Of a stretch of DNA of 64,000 bases, positions 52,118-61,211 are shown in pieces; the first letter of the stretch is position 1, and every line of letters begins with the position of its first letter. The translations under genes were made by a program, and so were the position numbers. A model generated the notes under the pieces. That model was not told the DNA's origin and did not search any database. It was given only the letters and a program-made list of their open reading frames with translations. Source of the DNA: SG8-4 sp964598225 (GTDB lineage: Bacteria; Planctomycetota; Phycisphaerae; Sedimentisphaerales; Anaerobacaceae); the NCBI GenBank assembly GCA_964598225.1, contig CAZRBG010000021.1, positions 1 to 64,000 of the forward strand, read 5' to 3'.

Positions 52118-53404
52118 TTATTTGAGCAGTTCCTCGATTTGCCTGACCGTCTTTTCGGTTGCCCCCTGGTTTTTTCTGATTACCTGCCGCCCGTTGCGGG
52201 CAATCGCCTGAGCGTAGTCCGTTTCGAGGAGGCATTTCCGTACTTTTTGGAGCAATTCCTGCTCATCAGCAACCAGAATAGCACCTTCATCGGCCAACAG
52301 GGCATCGACGGTCTGTCTGAAATTGAACGCATGCGGGCCGAAGATCGTGCACTTGCCCAGTGCTGCCGCTTCCATCATATCCGAGCCTCCCATCGGCACC
52401 AATGACCGGCCCACGAAAATGATCGTCGCGAGTGAATAAAACTTCCTCAGATCGCCCATCGTGTCGCCGAGAATGACAGGCACTTTTTTCGCCGATTCGC
52501 TATCGGTATTCTTGATCGAGCTGTAACGGAGATATTCGAAACCCGCCTCTTCAATCATCCGGGCAACTTCGTCGAATCTCTCGGGTTTTCGGGGGACAAT
52601 CACGACGCGGAGATCCGCCAACTGATCCTGCTCGACCAGTTGTTTATAGACATTCAGGATCATTTGCTCTTCACCGGGACCTGTTGCGCCGGCCACCCAA
52701 AGTCTCTCTTCGCCCATATTGAGCTGCCCGGCCAATATTTCCGAGCCTTCCACCTTATCGGTGATCTGAGCAGTGTCGTATTTGAGCGAGCCGGTAACGA
52801 CCACATTATCCGGATCTGCGCCTATCTGTTTGAAACGTTGAGCGTATTCTTCCGTTTGTGCAAGAATCAGATCGATCCTGCCGAAAACGTTCTTAACAAA
52901 CGGCTTTATCCTCTTATACCCAACGAAACTGCTGTCGCTTATCCTGCCGTTGACCACAACAACGGGGACATGCAGTCGGTGAGCGGTGTCAATAAAGTTC
53001 GGCCAGACCTCCAGTTCCATCAGCAGGCACACGGCGGGCTTAATATTCTTGAGGGCACGACGCACTATGCGGGAGAAATCGAAGGGAAAGTAAAAGACAT
53101 AATGATCTTCACCCAACAGGTTATTTGCCCTGGCAAAACCCGTATCGGTGGTTGTGCTGATGATGATTTCGTAATCTGGAAATCTCTTTTTGAGTTCCGG
53201 TATCATGGTCTTGGCGGCGTTGACTTCGCCTACACTGACCGCGTGGAGCCAGATGCACTCCTTATCGGGCTCTCTGCGGGTGATTCTGCCGAAGCGCTCG
53301 GCCCAGCCGGTCCGGTAGCGATTATGCCTGACGGCTCGGTATATAATCACGGGGCTGTACGCAACCGCGGCTAAAAGATAAAACAAATCCAGTACAAATC
53401 GCAT
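52118..53404 (-). CDS. waaA: 3-deoxy-D-manno-octulosonic acid (Kdo) transferase
   Basis: A 428-residue GT-B glycosyltransferase that attaches Kdo to lipid A precursor, at the inner membrane. N-terminal membrane anchor (MRFVLDLFYLLAAVAYSP), RTGWAERFGRI, IWLHAVSVGEVNAAKTMIP (catalytic Glu of the SVGE motif), VCLLMELEVWPNF, and the C-terminal donor site GRSLVPMGGSDMMEAAALGK are all present. ATG 53404 matches the family start; a longer frame goes to 53452. Its presence implies a lipopolysaccharide outer membrane. Confidence 0.95.
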   Translation of the reverse strand: MRFVLDLFYLLAAVAYSPVIIYRAVRHNRYRTGWAERFGRITRREPDKECIWLHAVSVGEVNAAKTMIPELKKRFPDYEIIISTTTDTGFARANNLLGEDHYVFYFPFDFSRIVRRALKNIKPAVCLLMELEVWPNFIDTAHRLHVPVVVVNGRISDSSFVGYKRIKPFVKNVFGRIDLILAQTEEYAQRFKQIGADPDNVVVTGSLKYDTAQITDKVEGSEILAGQLNMGEERLWVAGATGPGEEQMILNVYKQLVEQDQLADLRVVIVPRKPERFDEVARMIEEAGFEYLRYSSIKNTDSESAKKVPVILGDTMGDLRKFYSLATIIFVGRSLVPMGGSDMMEAAALGKCTIFGPHAFNFRQTVDALLADEGAILVADEQELLQKVRKCLLETDYAQAIARNGRQVIRKNQGATEKTVRQIEELLK

Positions 53405-53455
53405 CAAGCCAATCCTATTTATATTTAAAGACCGAACAAAAACAGGAGTCAATAC

Positions 53456-53578
53456 ATGTTATTTGCAGGGCGGGACAAAGTCAAACAATTGACCGACATA
53501 GTTGAAGGCTGGAAGGATGACATCCCTGTGAACGATTGTCATTCCTGTGAAGAGTCTGCACTGATATCTGTAGGATAG
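53456..53578 (+). pseudogene. Short gene remnant running into repeat DNA
   Basis: ATG 53456 has a good AGGAG site eight bases upstream. It opens a 40-codon frame whose first 25 residues (MLFAGRDKVKQLTDIVEGWKD...) look like a normal protein start, then run into translated TGTCATTCC repeat (NDCHSCEESA) and stop. It is divergent from waaA. It may be the 5' end of a gene cut off by repeat insertion, or chance. The remaining gap to 53622 is repeat-like. Confidence 0.3.
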
Positions 53579-53622
53579 GCAACCCATTCGGCAGGCTCAG
53601 GGCATGCTTGTTGCCCCTGCTG

Positions 53623-55260
53623 CTATTGTTCGCTCGATTCGAGCCAGTATTCGAGGAGAACTTTCAAATCGTTGATGTCGATAATGCCGTCAGGATTATC
53701 CGGCGGCGCCAGGTCCGCCTTCGGATTCCAGTTGGGTGAGTCCGGAGTCGCAAGCCAGGCTTCGGCGAGAGCGGCGAAATCCTGAGAATCAATAATTCCA
53801 TCACCCCCCTCAGGAGCGATATCGCCGAAAAGAGTAGTTTGAATGAATTCATAGGTAAGAGATGGAGGATCCTGCCCGAACATACCGCCGCCCTTTAGCA
53901 CGAGATTGAAGTTCGTGAACAAATTCATGCCGATTATCCCATCGAGCGTGCCGCCTTCGGGCGAATCGACGTCGAGAAGCACGACCGGAACGTTCGTAAA
54001 GCCGAGCCAGTCCCCGAGAGCGGGTATTTCGAGAGAATCGATATAGAAGGCGGGGTGAATCGTAACCTCGCCCGTAACATCCTGAATATCGACCTCGAAA
54101 TCCGGATTTGCCGGGTCGAGGCCGAGACGGGAACCGACCCCCGAGCTTATCACGGTGATCTGGGCGCCCGTGTCGACCATGAAGCGCTGCTTGTCGATCG
54201 CTCCGCGATCACCATGCTGCAGATCAACACTGTTGACAAAAAACAGGCTCTGAGCCAGATTTCCCACAATCGTTGAAGGGCTGCCCGGACGAAAGACAAA
54301 CTCCATTATCGCCTCAAGATCGGTGATATACTGAATATTGACCGCGCCGGAGGGAATCAGATTCAACGGAATTTTGTTCTCGTATTCCGGTATCCGTGGA
54401 TCGAAGTGATCGTAAAATCTGATGTCCGGGCCCGTGTAATCATTGCTGTCGTAGGTTACTGTGACAGGGGTATCGTTGTTGAAGACCGTCACGAAGTTCA
54501 CGCTCAGCGGCGAACCTATAGCCGTCGGCAGGTCCGGCTTGCCGGGATCTGGTTGTTCGCCGACAACAATCGACACGTTACTCTGGCCGACCATGTTCGA
54601 ATTGTCGAGAATCATCTCGTTTGCGTCAACGGCGGCGAGCCCCTCGATGAAAACACCAAGCGGGTAGCTCACTCTGGCAAAAACCGAGTTAGTCGCGCCA
54701 ACCAGCTCGGTTTCGCTGGGAGTCAGCAGATCGGCATCGTAGATCCCCGTGCGCAGCGCCGCCTCGTAGCCTACTAAATGCACGCTGGCGCCGGTATCGA
54801 ACAGGCCGATCGTAAAATCAGTTTGCGGACTGTCGGTAAGAGGATTGCCTGCCACGGACATGTGCGTTTGCGCGACCCAATCGAAATCGTCGGAGCGCTC
54901 GTCGGTCACAGCCACGGCGATCCACGGCACAAAACCGGCTATCGGAGGAGAATCTATGATGTTTACCCGTACCGTCGGAACCGACAAAAGGCCAATCGTC
55001 GATTGTATATCGCCTTCCTCACCAACAATGGTCCTGCGCACAAGCCTCGGCTGCGAAAACGCCCGTTTTGGGGTGAGCTTCGGCTGCTCGTCTTCCGGGT
55101 GCCTGATACCGATTATGCGGTCGCCGCCGGTAGATCGCCAGTCAACTTCCTGCCGCTGCCAGCCGGGATGAGCCGCCTGAACCACCGTTGTCAAAGGTAC
55201 GACGGCAAGAAGTATTAAAATCCAACCCCAGGACGAATTATGCATTTCTATACTTTTCAT
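53623..55260 (-). CDS. Secreted protein with two retropepsin-like motifs and a dockerin-like C-terminus
   Basis: A 545-residue exported protein: signal peptide (about 1-29, ending VVQAAHPG), a first retropepsin-type active-site motif FDTGAS at about 154-159, a second FMVDTGAQITVI at about 361-371, and the matching hydrophobic-Gly motif LDGIIGMNLF near 460. In retroviral-type aspartic proteases two DTG motifs from two subunits build one active site; here both are in one chain, like a tandem single-chain protease. Residues 480-545 carry two dockerin-like calcium loops (GDGIIDSQDF...AEAWL and PDGIIDINDL...EYWL), common at planctomycetal C-termini. Start 55260 places the signal peptide correctly. 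Confidence 0.8.
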   Translation of the reverse strand: MKSIEMHNSSWGWILILLAVVPLTTVVQAAHPGWQRQEVDWRSTGGDRIIGIRHPEDEQPKLTPKRAFSQPRLVRRTIVGEEGDIQSTIGLLSVPTVRVNIIDSPPIAGFVPWIAVAVTDERSDDFDWVAQTHMSVAGNPLTDSPQTDFTIGLFDTGASVHLVGYEAALRTGIYDADLLTPSETELVGATNSVFARVSYPLGVFIEGLAAVDANEMILDNSNMVGQSNVSIVVGEQPDPGKPDLPTAIGSPLSVNFVTVFNNDTPVTVTYDSNDYTGPDIRFYDHFDPRIPEYENKIPLNLIPSGAVNIQYITDLEAIMEFVFRPGSPSTIVGNLAQSLFFVNSVDLQHGDRGAIDKQRFMVDTGAQITVISSGVGSRLGLDPANPDFEVDIQDVTGEVTIHPAFYIDSLEIPALGDWLGFTNVPVVLLDVDSPEGGTLDGIIGMNLFTNFNLVLKGGGMFGQDPPSLTYEFIQTTLFGDIAPEGGDGIIDSQDFAALAEAWLATPDSPNWNPKADLAPPDNPDGIIDINDLKVLLEYWLESSEQ

Positions 55261-55424
55261 CTTTACTATCCACACCTTTATTATAGCAGATTTTGCGAAA
55301 TTTTTCTACGGTGAAGTGACAAACCACTGGCAGGACTCGACTTATATATCAAAATAAATCGGCAAAAGCTGGTTGTCCTGAGGACCGATAGAGATGAAAT
55401 GGCCCATTTTCCCTGCCGTTCGAC

Positions 55425-56018
55425 TTATCCGAATAGTCGACCTATGTCTTCGTCGGTGATTCTTTCGTCAGGCCTTATGGGCTCGCCTCTCTGCCGCCTG
55501 AGGTGCTCGAAGAACTCCCTGACGTTCCCCGGCGCCGACTTAATCGCCAGACCAAGCGAATACCGCATCAGCGAAATATCCGCCCCTCCCGGCACACCTT
55601 TTATCAGGCCGGTTTCGGTATCATCCCTGTTTTCCATCTCCCGCTCGAATTTGTCCAGCACGCTTTGAAGACTGCCGTATTCCATATATTCATCGGCGAT
55701 GAGCCTGTTGCTGAACTGGGAATACGGCAACTGCATAGCTCTAAGCAGAAAGGCGGCCTCGGGCGGGATAGCATCGGCATGCTCGAAGCCCTCATCGAAC
55801 TGCGGCCCGCCGTATTGCGACGGCAGAAGTATCTGCGGCCTTTGAAGCATTACGACGCCTTGTCTTATCACCGCTCTATCCCTGAATCGAGAGTGTTCGG
55901 CAACGAGCACGTACGGCACCTCCATGTCGCCGAACGTGAAAAGCATACGCTGGTATTCCCGGATGACCTCTGTGGCCCTCCAGAACTCCTCGAATTTTTT
56001 TCTGTCAAAGTCAGACAT
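55425..56018 (-). CDS. Conserved hypothetical protein
   Basis: A 197-residue cytoplasmic protein that I do not recognise. The N-terminal part (FEEFWRATEVIREYQRMLFTFGDMEVPYVLVAEH) suggests an alpha/beta domain. The middle has a long region about use of aromatic and Pro residues (LLPSQYGGPQFDEGFEHADAIPPEAAFLLRAMQLPYSQFSN), and the C-terminus is helical and charged with RRQRGEPIRPDERITDEDIGRLFG. Base composition and codon use match the neighbours. It is a single gene with 149 bp of empty sequence on its 3' side and about 215 bp on its 5' side. Confidence 0.6.
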   Translation of the reverse strand: MSDFDRKKFEEFWRATEVIREYQRMLFTFGDMEVPYVLVAEHSRFRDRAVIRQGVVMLQRPQILLPSQYGGPQFDEGFEHADAIPPEAAFLLRAMQLPYSQFSNRLIADEYMEYGSLQSVLDKFEREMENRDDTETGLIKGVPGGADISLMRYSLGLAIKSAPGNVREFFEHLRRQRGEPIRPDERITDEDIGRLFG

Positions 56019-56235
56019 TTTTTCCTTATCTGATATTAAATTACAATCAGATTCTTACATTAAGCTTCATAAATGCGATTTAAGCAGAATTCTCAGCGAT
56101 TGTCAACGCTGCTTATCGTCGCATTCGTCTTCAGCGCTACGCTAAACACGAAGGATAAGTTCACCTGCCTTTTCTTTGCGGACTTAGCCACCCGCCACGG
56201 TGAGGTCGAGGCCGTCGCCCGATATTGAACCATGC

Positions 56236-57189
56236 TCATTTTCGGCCTGTGTTTGACTCACACAACCGCCGCATCGCCTCGCCCATGCCGTTTCCGATCA
56301 GGAAATAGGTCTCGGCGTTGGTATTCCAGTGATATGCCTGGCCGGAGGGCGAGACTTCCTTCGGCCTGAAGAAATCCTTCGTGCCGACGAACGCCACGTT
56401 GCCTTTGAACTGGTCGTATTCGGCAACTGCGGCCTGAGCACGCATCAGGGAAAGCGCCCGGGGATGCCGCTCCTGGTGACCGCTCATGCCGGTCTCTGCT
56501 ATAACAAAAGGCAGATTATTGATCCCCAAGTCCTTACGCACATCGCGTATGAAATTGGCGAGATTCTTCTCATACTGGTCGTTAAAACCCTGATTCACCC
56601 GGTCGTTCCAGCCCTGATGCCACCCGAATCCAGCAAGCTCATAGCCCCGGCCGTCGTAATCGGGGAAGAACTTTTCAATGTCGGCCAGAACGTCATTAAT
56701 ATGCTTGAGCATCTCGGTGTAATAGGGACCGACCTGGCCGCCCGAACTCGGCGGGCGAAAATCCTTCGCAAGGGACTTGCCGCCCCAGGCGGTCTTGATG
56801 ATTAACACCTGGTTGTCCAGGTAATCGCCCATGACGTGTCCGAATTGAAGCTCCGGGCCTATCTTGTTTTCACCTGCCCCGTAGCCGACTGTCAGACCAC
56901 CCTTGCGACCCAGGTACCATATCCAAACGTCGTCGCGCACGACCCAGTCACCCTGCTCGTCGACCAGATGTGAATAGCGATCGGCTGTGTTGGGATTCTT
57001 GACCAGATACTCCAGGCTGCCCTTGCCTTCGTTTCGCCGAGGATCCATCCGGATGATGCCTTGTCCCTGCATGTTTGACTGACCTGCCAGGATGAAAACC
57101 TTCAAGGGGCTTTTACCCGCCTGCCCCGCATTTGCTGATTGCACAATTGCCATAAATATCAATGCTCTCAAAACTGTCTTACCGGTCAT
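56236..57189 (-). CDS. Secreted SGNH carbohydrate esterase (sialate O-acetylesterase type)
   Basis: A 317-residue exported esterase of the DUF303/sialate O-acetylesterase family. Signal peptide about 1-22; block I VFILAGQSNMQGQG (about 31-44) contains the nucleophilic Ser; later GFGWHQGWNDRVN and FVIAETGMSG match the family. The usual His near the C-terminus is plausible in SGQAYHWNTNAETY. It removes acetyl groups from sugar residues; the particular polymer is unknown. GGAGG lies eight bases upstream of the ATG. Last gene of a minus-strand carbohydrate cluster, 36 bp after the DUF1080 gene. Confidence 0.9.
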   Translation of the reverse strand: MTGKTVLRALIFMAIVQSANAGQAGKSPLKVFILAGQSNMQGQGIIRMDPRRNEGKGSLEYLVKNPNTADRYSHLVDEQGDWVVRDDVWIWYLGRKGGLTVGYGAGENKIGPELQFGHVMGDYLDNQVLIIKTAWGGKSLAKDFRPPSSGGQVGPYYTEMLKHINDVLADIEKFFPDYDGRGYELAGFGWHQGWNDRVNQGFNDQYEKNLANFIRDVRKDLGINNLPFVIAETGMSGHQERHPRALSLMRAQAAVAEYDQFKGNVAFVGTKDFFRPKEVSPSGQAYHWNTNAETYFLIGNGMGEAMRRLCESNTGRK

Positions 57190-57225
57190 CAGTTAATCCT
57201 CCACTTGCGCGTAAGAATACGGCTC

Positions 57226-58185
57226 TTATCCTTCAACGAGCCAGATATTGCGGAACTGAATGTTGTGACCGTGGTCCTGAAGCTGGATCGGCCCTTTCGT
57301 TCTATGCCTTTTCTTCGGAATTGGCTGCTCGTCGTGGATCTTGACGCCGTTGTGGATTACCGTGATTTTCGGCAACTCTTTCACTTCGCCGTTCTCATCC
57401 AGACGGGGAGCTTGAAACGTGATGTCGTACGTTTGCCAGGTCTGGGGCGGCAGGGACGCGTTGACCCTGGCGCGGGCAACGCCGTAAAGTCCGCCGCAAT
57501 CGCCCGAAGTGTGTACTATGCCGAAAGAATCCAAAATCTGCACTTCGTAAGCGTCGATCACGTATACGCCGCTGTTGGCCCGGCCCTGGCCGCGGCCGTG
57601 AGGTTCCAGCGGGAGCTTGAACTCGACGTGGAGGCGCTTGATATCGCTAAATTCCTGCTTTGTCTTGTTCGAGCCTTTACCCTTGGCGCATTCCATGACG
57701 CCGTTATCCTTGGCTTTCCACTCGCCATTCTTCCAACCGCTCAGATCGGCCTTGACACCTTTTTTGAAAGGCAGAAGAATTACGGCACCTTCAGGCGGCT
57801 CGGTGCCGGCGCGGGGGGATTTGCTTACGATCTTTTCCAGCTCGAACCGCTGGCCGTAGCGGCTCCTTGCTTCGAGACGACCGTTCCTGATTTCTCCTCG
57901 CCAGTCGTAGCCGCCCACACGCGACGACAGGTAAACCTGCGGACCGAACTCCCTGCCCATTATCTCGATATGCGCCCCTTCCAGCGCGGGATCATCCGGG
58001 GTCGCGTCCAAACGGATGCGATAATTGCCGTCGCCTTCATCCACAACGTCCGCCGTTGCCGCAATTGTGACCACCTGGTCGGGATAGAACGTCCCTTTGT
58101 ACTCGCCCATAAAAGGCTTTCCCTGCAGGCTGCTCACCACACAAATCAAGACAATCAGGCATTTGAGTTTCATAAAACGGTTCAT
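57226..58185 (-). CDS. Secreted DUF1080 protein (3-keto-disaccharide hydrolase family)
   Basis: A 319-residue exported protein. Signal peptide (MNRFMKLKCLIVLICVVSSLQG) from ATG 58185, which has an AAAGGAG site; a longer frame from 58203 would read through that site. The C-terminal half (about 135-319) is the LamG-like DUF1080 domain: SGVYVIDAYEVQILDSFG, GGLYGVARARVNASLPPQTWQTYDI and HGHNIQFRNIWL. Some members hydrolyse 3-keto-disaccharides or 3-keto-glucosides. The N-terminal beta domain (FMGEYKGTFYPDQVVTI) is extra. Clustered with an esterase and two other glycan-related genes. Confidence 0.9.
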   Translation of the reverse strand: MNRFMKLKCLIVLICVVSSLQGKPFMGEYKGTFYPDQVVTIAATADVVDEGDGNYRIRLDATPDDPALEGAHIEIMGREFGPQVYLSSRVGGYDWRGEIRNGRLEARSRYGQRFELEKIVSKSPRAGTEPPEGAVILLPFKKGVKADLSGWKNGEWKAKDNGVMECAKGKGSNKTKQEFSDIKRLHVEFKLPLEPHGRGQGRANSGVYVIDAYEVQILDSFGIVHTSGDCGGLYGVARARVNASLPPQTWQTYDITFQAPRLDENGEVKELPKITVIHNGVKIHDEQPIPKKRHRTKGPIQLQDHGHNIQFRNIWLVEG

Positions 58186-58253
58186 TGACTGTTCTCCTTT
58201 CATCTTTGCTTTCTGCTGCTACACACATCACTTGATAAAATTCTGCTTAGTTG

Positions 58254-59864
58254 CTATCTCGCCGAGCGAGCTATGTCTTGGTAGATACTCAGCGCTTTCC
58301 GATATTCGTCGAGAGCCTCTTCGGGCAAAACACCTTCATTGCGCTCAATCTGTTTTCGCATTCGGTCGATTAGAAAACTAATTTCCTCCTTGCGCGGTTT
58401 CAAGGGCTTTCCTTCGACTTCCACGTGGAACGGCCCCGTATGGGCAAATCGCCATCGCCCTTCCGGCCGCTGCTCGAAACAGCGAACGGCGATCCACGAT
58501 GAAGCATTAACATCAACGTCTCCGTCGATTGTACAGGAGTAAGCACCCGACGGCAACCTTGCATTTTGAGCTTTGACCGTTTTGACAACGCTTCCATTGC
58601 CGATTATTTCGATTTGACCCAGCGGATGTATGCTCCGGGCCGAACCTGTTATCGAATAGGTTTTTGTGCCGCCTGATTGACGGAAAATGTGCCCCGCCTC
58701 AGCATCGTTGATCTTCACGAACAACATTGGGCCCGTGGTAACAAAGCTGCGTCCCGCATCCAGGCCCTTCATCCATTTGTCATAGTCGAAGCAGCCCTCG
58801 AGCTTGACGTAGACTCTGCCGAAACCGAGAGGAACGGGATGAACGCCCGAGGCAGTTCCCGCTGTCGGCCGCAGGCGAAAGCCGCAATTGAGCAGAGTAT
58901 AGTAGTTCCGGAATCCGTATTCGATCCATCCTCGCTCTGTGAAGCCCCCCGAAGCCGTCTCGACTCTCATATACTCCGGTGGCGCTTCGCCGAATCTCGT
59001 GAAGCAGAAATTCGTGCGCCAAACGTGATTGTTGGCCAATTCAAACAGATCGATCCCCATGACCGGCACGAGCATCATCGACCAGGGCCAGTTGTGCTTG
59101 TCCAATTCGAGCAAGCCACCCTGCCGTTTGCTCTTAGCCGCAATGGGAGCAACGGTCGGCACGCCTTCCTGGAAGACGGTCTTGTGATTGAGTATAAAGA
59201 ACGCTCCCAGAGTATGCCGCGTGCCGTTGACTGTAAAAATCTCGTACTCGGTATTCATCGGATAGATCACATGCGTATCATCGATTGATATCAGGCGAGG
59301 CTTAATATCGCCCCCTGTGCTCTTGTCGCCGGTTCCGGGCGGCTCAAATGCCCTTGTGACCCAGTAAAGCAGCGGGAATGACACGTTCAGGTCCTCGCCA
59401 AGCTGAACGCTCGGCAATTCTTCCAGAGTTCTGTGAACGTGCGTATCACCGGAATACCAGCCAAGCCGGGCCATGTCGATCCAGCGTTTGAGCTTGATGT
59501 TCCGATTCTCAGTATTTTTGCCGACGGTTATCTTCCGAGTAACCGGGAAATACTCTTTGCCGCGCTCAACGGTGACTGCATAATTGCCAAAGGGCAGTTC
59601 GACCTCGAAAGGATGCGCTGAAAGCGTCGTGTGCATCTCGACCGAACCACGACTGCCCCGCTGCTTCTTATACACAATCGCCGAGCCATCCGGCGAAACC
59701 GATTCCGGGAAATACCACTTGCCCTTCGCGCCTTGAATGTAGATTCGGCAAGGAAGCAGCTCGCCTGTCTCGGCATCAACGACCCTGCCACTCAGGACCG
59801 CGCCTTTCACCGAGCAAACAAATACCACCGACAAGAGAATGAATGTTGAAGTACGATCAAGCAT
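58254..59864 (-). CDS. Secreted CehA/McbA-type metallohydrolase
   Basis: A 536-residue exported protein. Signal peptide (about 1-22), then a carboxypeptidase-like regulatory beta domain (GAVLSGRVVDAETGELLPCRIYI, FGNYAVTVERG), then a PHP-like metallohydrolase core beginning LGWYSGDTHVHRT, the metal-binding motif of CehA/McbA proteins. Later HNWPWSMMLVP and GIDLFELANNH fit this family. Relatives cleave carbamates or unknown phosphoester and ester bonds; in Planctomycetota they often sit in glycan-use clusters. AGGAGG is six bases before ATG 59864. It starts ten bases after the hydrolase gene upstream. Confidence 0.82.
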   Translation of the reverse strand: MLDRTSTFILLSVVFVCSVKGAVLSGRVVDAETGELLPCRIYIQGAKGKWYFPESVSPDGSAIVYKKQRGSRGSVEMHTTLSAHPFEVELPFGNYAVTVERGKEYFPVTRKITVGKNTENRNIKLKRWIDMARLGWYSGDTHVHRTLEELPSVQLGEDLNVSFPLLYWVTRAFEPPGTGDKSTGGDIKPRLISIDDTHVIYPMNTEYEIFTVNGTRHTLGAFFILNHKTVFQEGVPTVAPIAAKSKRQGGLLELDKHNWPWSMMLVPVMGIDLFELANNHVWRTNFCFTRFGEAPPEYMRVETASGGFTERGWIEYGFRNYYTLLNCGFRLRPTAGTASGVHPVPLGFGRVYVKLEGCFDYDKWMKGLDAGRSFVTTGPMLFVKINDAEAGHIFRQSGGTKTYSITGSARSIHPLGQIEIIGNGSVVKTVKAQNARLPSGAYSCTIDGDVDVNASSWIAVRCFEQRPEGRWRFAHTGPFHVEVEGKPLKPRKEEISFLIDRMRKQIERNEGVLPEEALDEYRKALSIYQDIARSAR

Positions 59865-59874
59865 GAACAACCTC

Positions 59875-61182
59875 CTAATTTTCATTCAAGAGCCTGTGGA
59901 AATAGTCCCAGGTCCGGGTCTTTGTGCCGTCGGGCCGGATGAGCCAGAAGCCGCGTACGGCATCGTTGCTGGTTACCGGCGTGGCGCGACCGCGGGGCTT
60001 TACCTCGTTGCAGTACAATTGCCAGTAGACGATATAAGGGCATCCCCACTCGCGGGCGGTTTTGACTACGTGTGGAATCAACTCGCGCACTCGCTCAGCG
60101 GGAAATTCGTTGTGAGGGATTCCGAACTCGCCAACATATACGTTTCGATTTCCAAAATCGGGACTGTCGGGCATGTTTGCCGCGATGTACTCCAGCGCCT
60201 GGCGAAAGACATTCGGTTCTCTGGCGTGCCTGCTAGTAGCGTCCCAGGCAGAGTAGGAAACCAAATCCAGTTTCGTATGCGGCAGCACCTTATTGGCCAT
60301 ATTGGGCTTGCCCTCTCTCATGGAGCGAACCACGCGGTTGACCTCCGCGGCGTGATAGACACGGACGCCGCCGGTTCCCGCTTCTTCACGCGCCTGGTTC
60401 ACTCCCGCCTGGCGCGCGTTGAGCCAGCCTATCATACCCTTTATCGCCTCGCCCGTCGGATCGACGTTCCCGTCATAGCTGCCTCGAATCAACCAGTCTC
60501 CCTCCCAGTGCTGTAAAACGAAAGTCTTGCCGGTCTGCTTGTACTGAGTCAGCAGGTATTTCGCGAGCTCGTAGAATTGCCGCTGCTCATCCCGCGCCTG
60601 CTCGGCGGTCACGCCGTTTCGGAAGTAGCCGGCGCCCCTGCCTTTGGAAAAACACATCATAATGTACGTCGTAAAGGGCTTGTCAAAAAGCTCCCTGAAA
60701 TAAGGCGACCTTGCCGTATCCACCATACTTTCCATCGGCGGCCACCATGAATTAAAAGGATACGACTTGGGCGGATTGTGAAACCAGACCTTGATGACTC
60801 TCGAACCAAGAGCCAGGATTTGATCCGCTCCTTCATTTAGAAAATCCTTATCTGTAAGGTGATACTTGCCGTCAACGTGCGTCACCCCCACAATATCCGC
60901 CAATTGTCTCGATTTATCGTATGTGTTTAGCCAAGCCTGGCTCTTGCGACCAGCCCCAAGCTCGTACCGTCGCGGCGCGACGGTACGAGCTTGAGGCTGC
61001 CACCCATCTATCTTATTTTGCCGGGTGGCAGCCTCATCCCGATCTCCGTTTATCGGGATGGGGCTGGCTATTTCCCCGCTAAGCACGTACGATTTCTCTC
61101 TCTGTCTTTCGGCTTCACTCTTACCAACTAATAGTCCCAATGCCATCGTCAGTACAAAATAACCGTAAAATCTATAATTCAT
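59875..61182 (-). CDS. Secreted TIM-barrel glycoside hydrolase-like protein with a repeat-derived insert
   Basis: A 435-residue exported protein: signal peptide about 1-23, then a linker region coded by a palindromic repeat (about residues 39-78, rich in Arg, Pro and Asn), then a (beta/alpha)8-type domain. Candidate acidic residues are in FVLQHWEGDWLIRG (acid/base-like Glu after strand 4) and YVGEFGIPHNE (nucleophile-like Glu after strand 7), the pattern of clan A glycoside hydrolases. The GH family is not identified. It heads a minus-strand operon with the CehA/McbA-type, DUF1080 and esterase genes. ATG 61182 gives the signal peptide; a longer frame starts at 61203. Confidence 0.75.
   Translation of the reverse strand: MNYRFYGYFVLTMALGLLVGKSEAERQREKSYVLSGEIASPIPINGDRDEAATRQNKIDGWQPQARTVAPRRYELGAGRKSQAWLNTYDKSRQLADIVGVTHVDGKYHLTDKDFLNEGADQILALGSRVIKVWFHNPPKSYPFNSWWPPMESMVDTARSPYFRELFDKPFTTYIMMCFSKGRGAGYFRNGVTAEQARDEQRQFYELAKYLLTQYKQTGKTFVLQHWEGDWLIRGSYDGNVDPTGEAIKGMIGWLNARQAGVNQAREEAGTGGVRVYHAAEVNRVVRSMREGKPNMANKVLPHTKLDLVSYSAWDATSRHAREPNVFRQALEYIAANMPDSPDFGNRNVYVGEFGIPHNEFPAERVRELIPHVVKTAREWGCPYIVYWQLYCNEVKPRGRATPVTSNDAVRGFWLIRPDGTKTRTWDYFHRLLNEN
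60950..61067. repeat. Cloverleaf palindromic repeat inside the hydrolase coding region
   Basis: An outer stem (CCAGCCCC with GGGGCTGG) encloses three hairpins: AAGCTCGTACCGTCGC with its exact complement around GGC; GAGGCTGCCACCC with GGGTGGCAGCCTC; and ATCCCGAT with ATCGGGAT. The whole element is read through in frame by the hydrolase gene. A half-copy lies at 44258-44330. Confidence 0.85.
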
Positions 61183-61211
61183 TCGAGACTTTAAGATAAT
61201 CATAGGAATAA

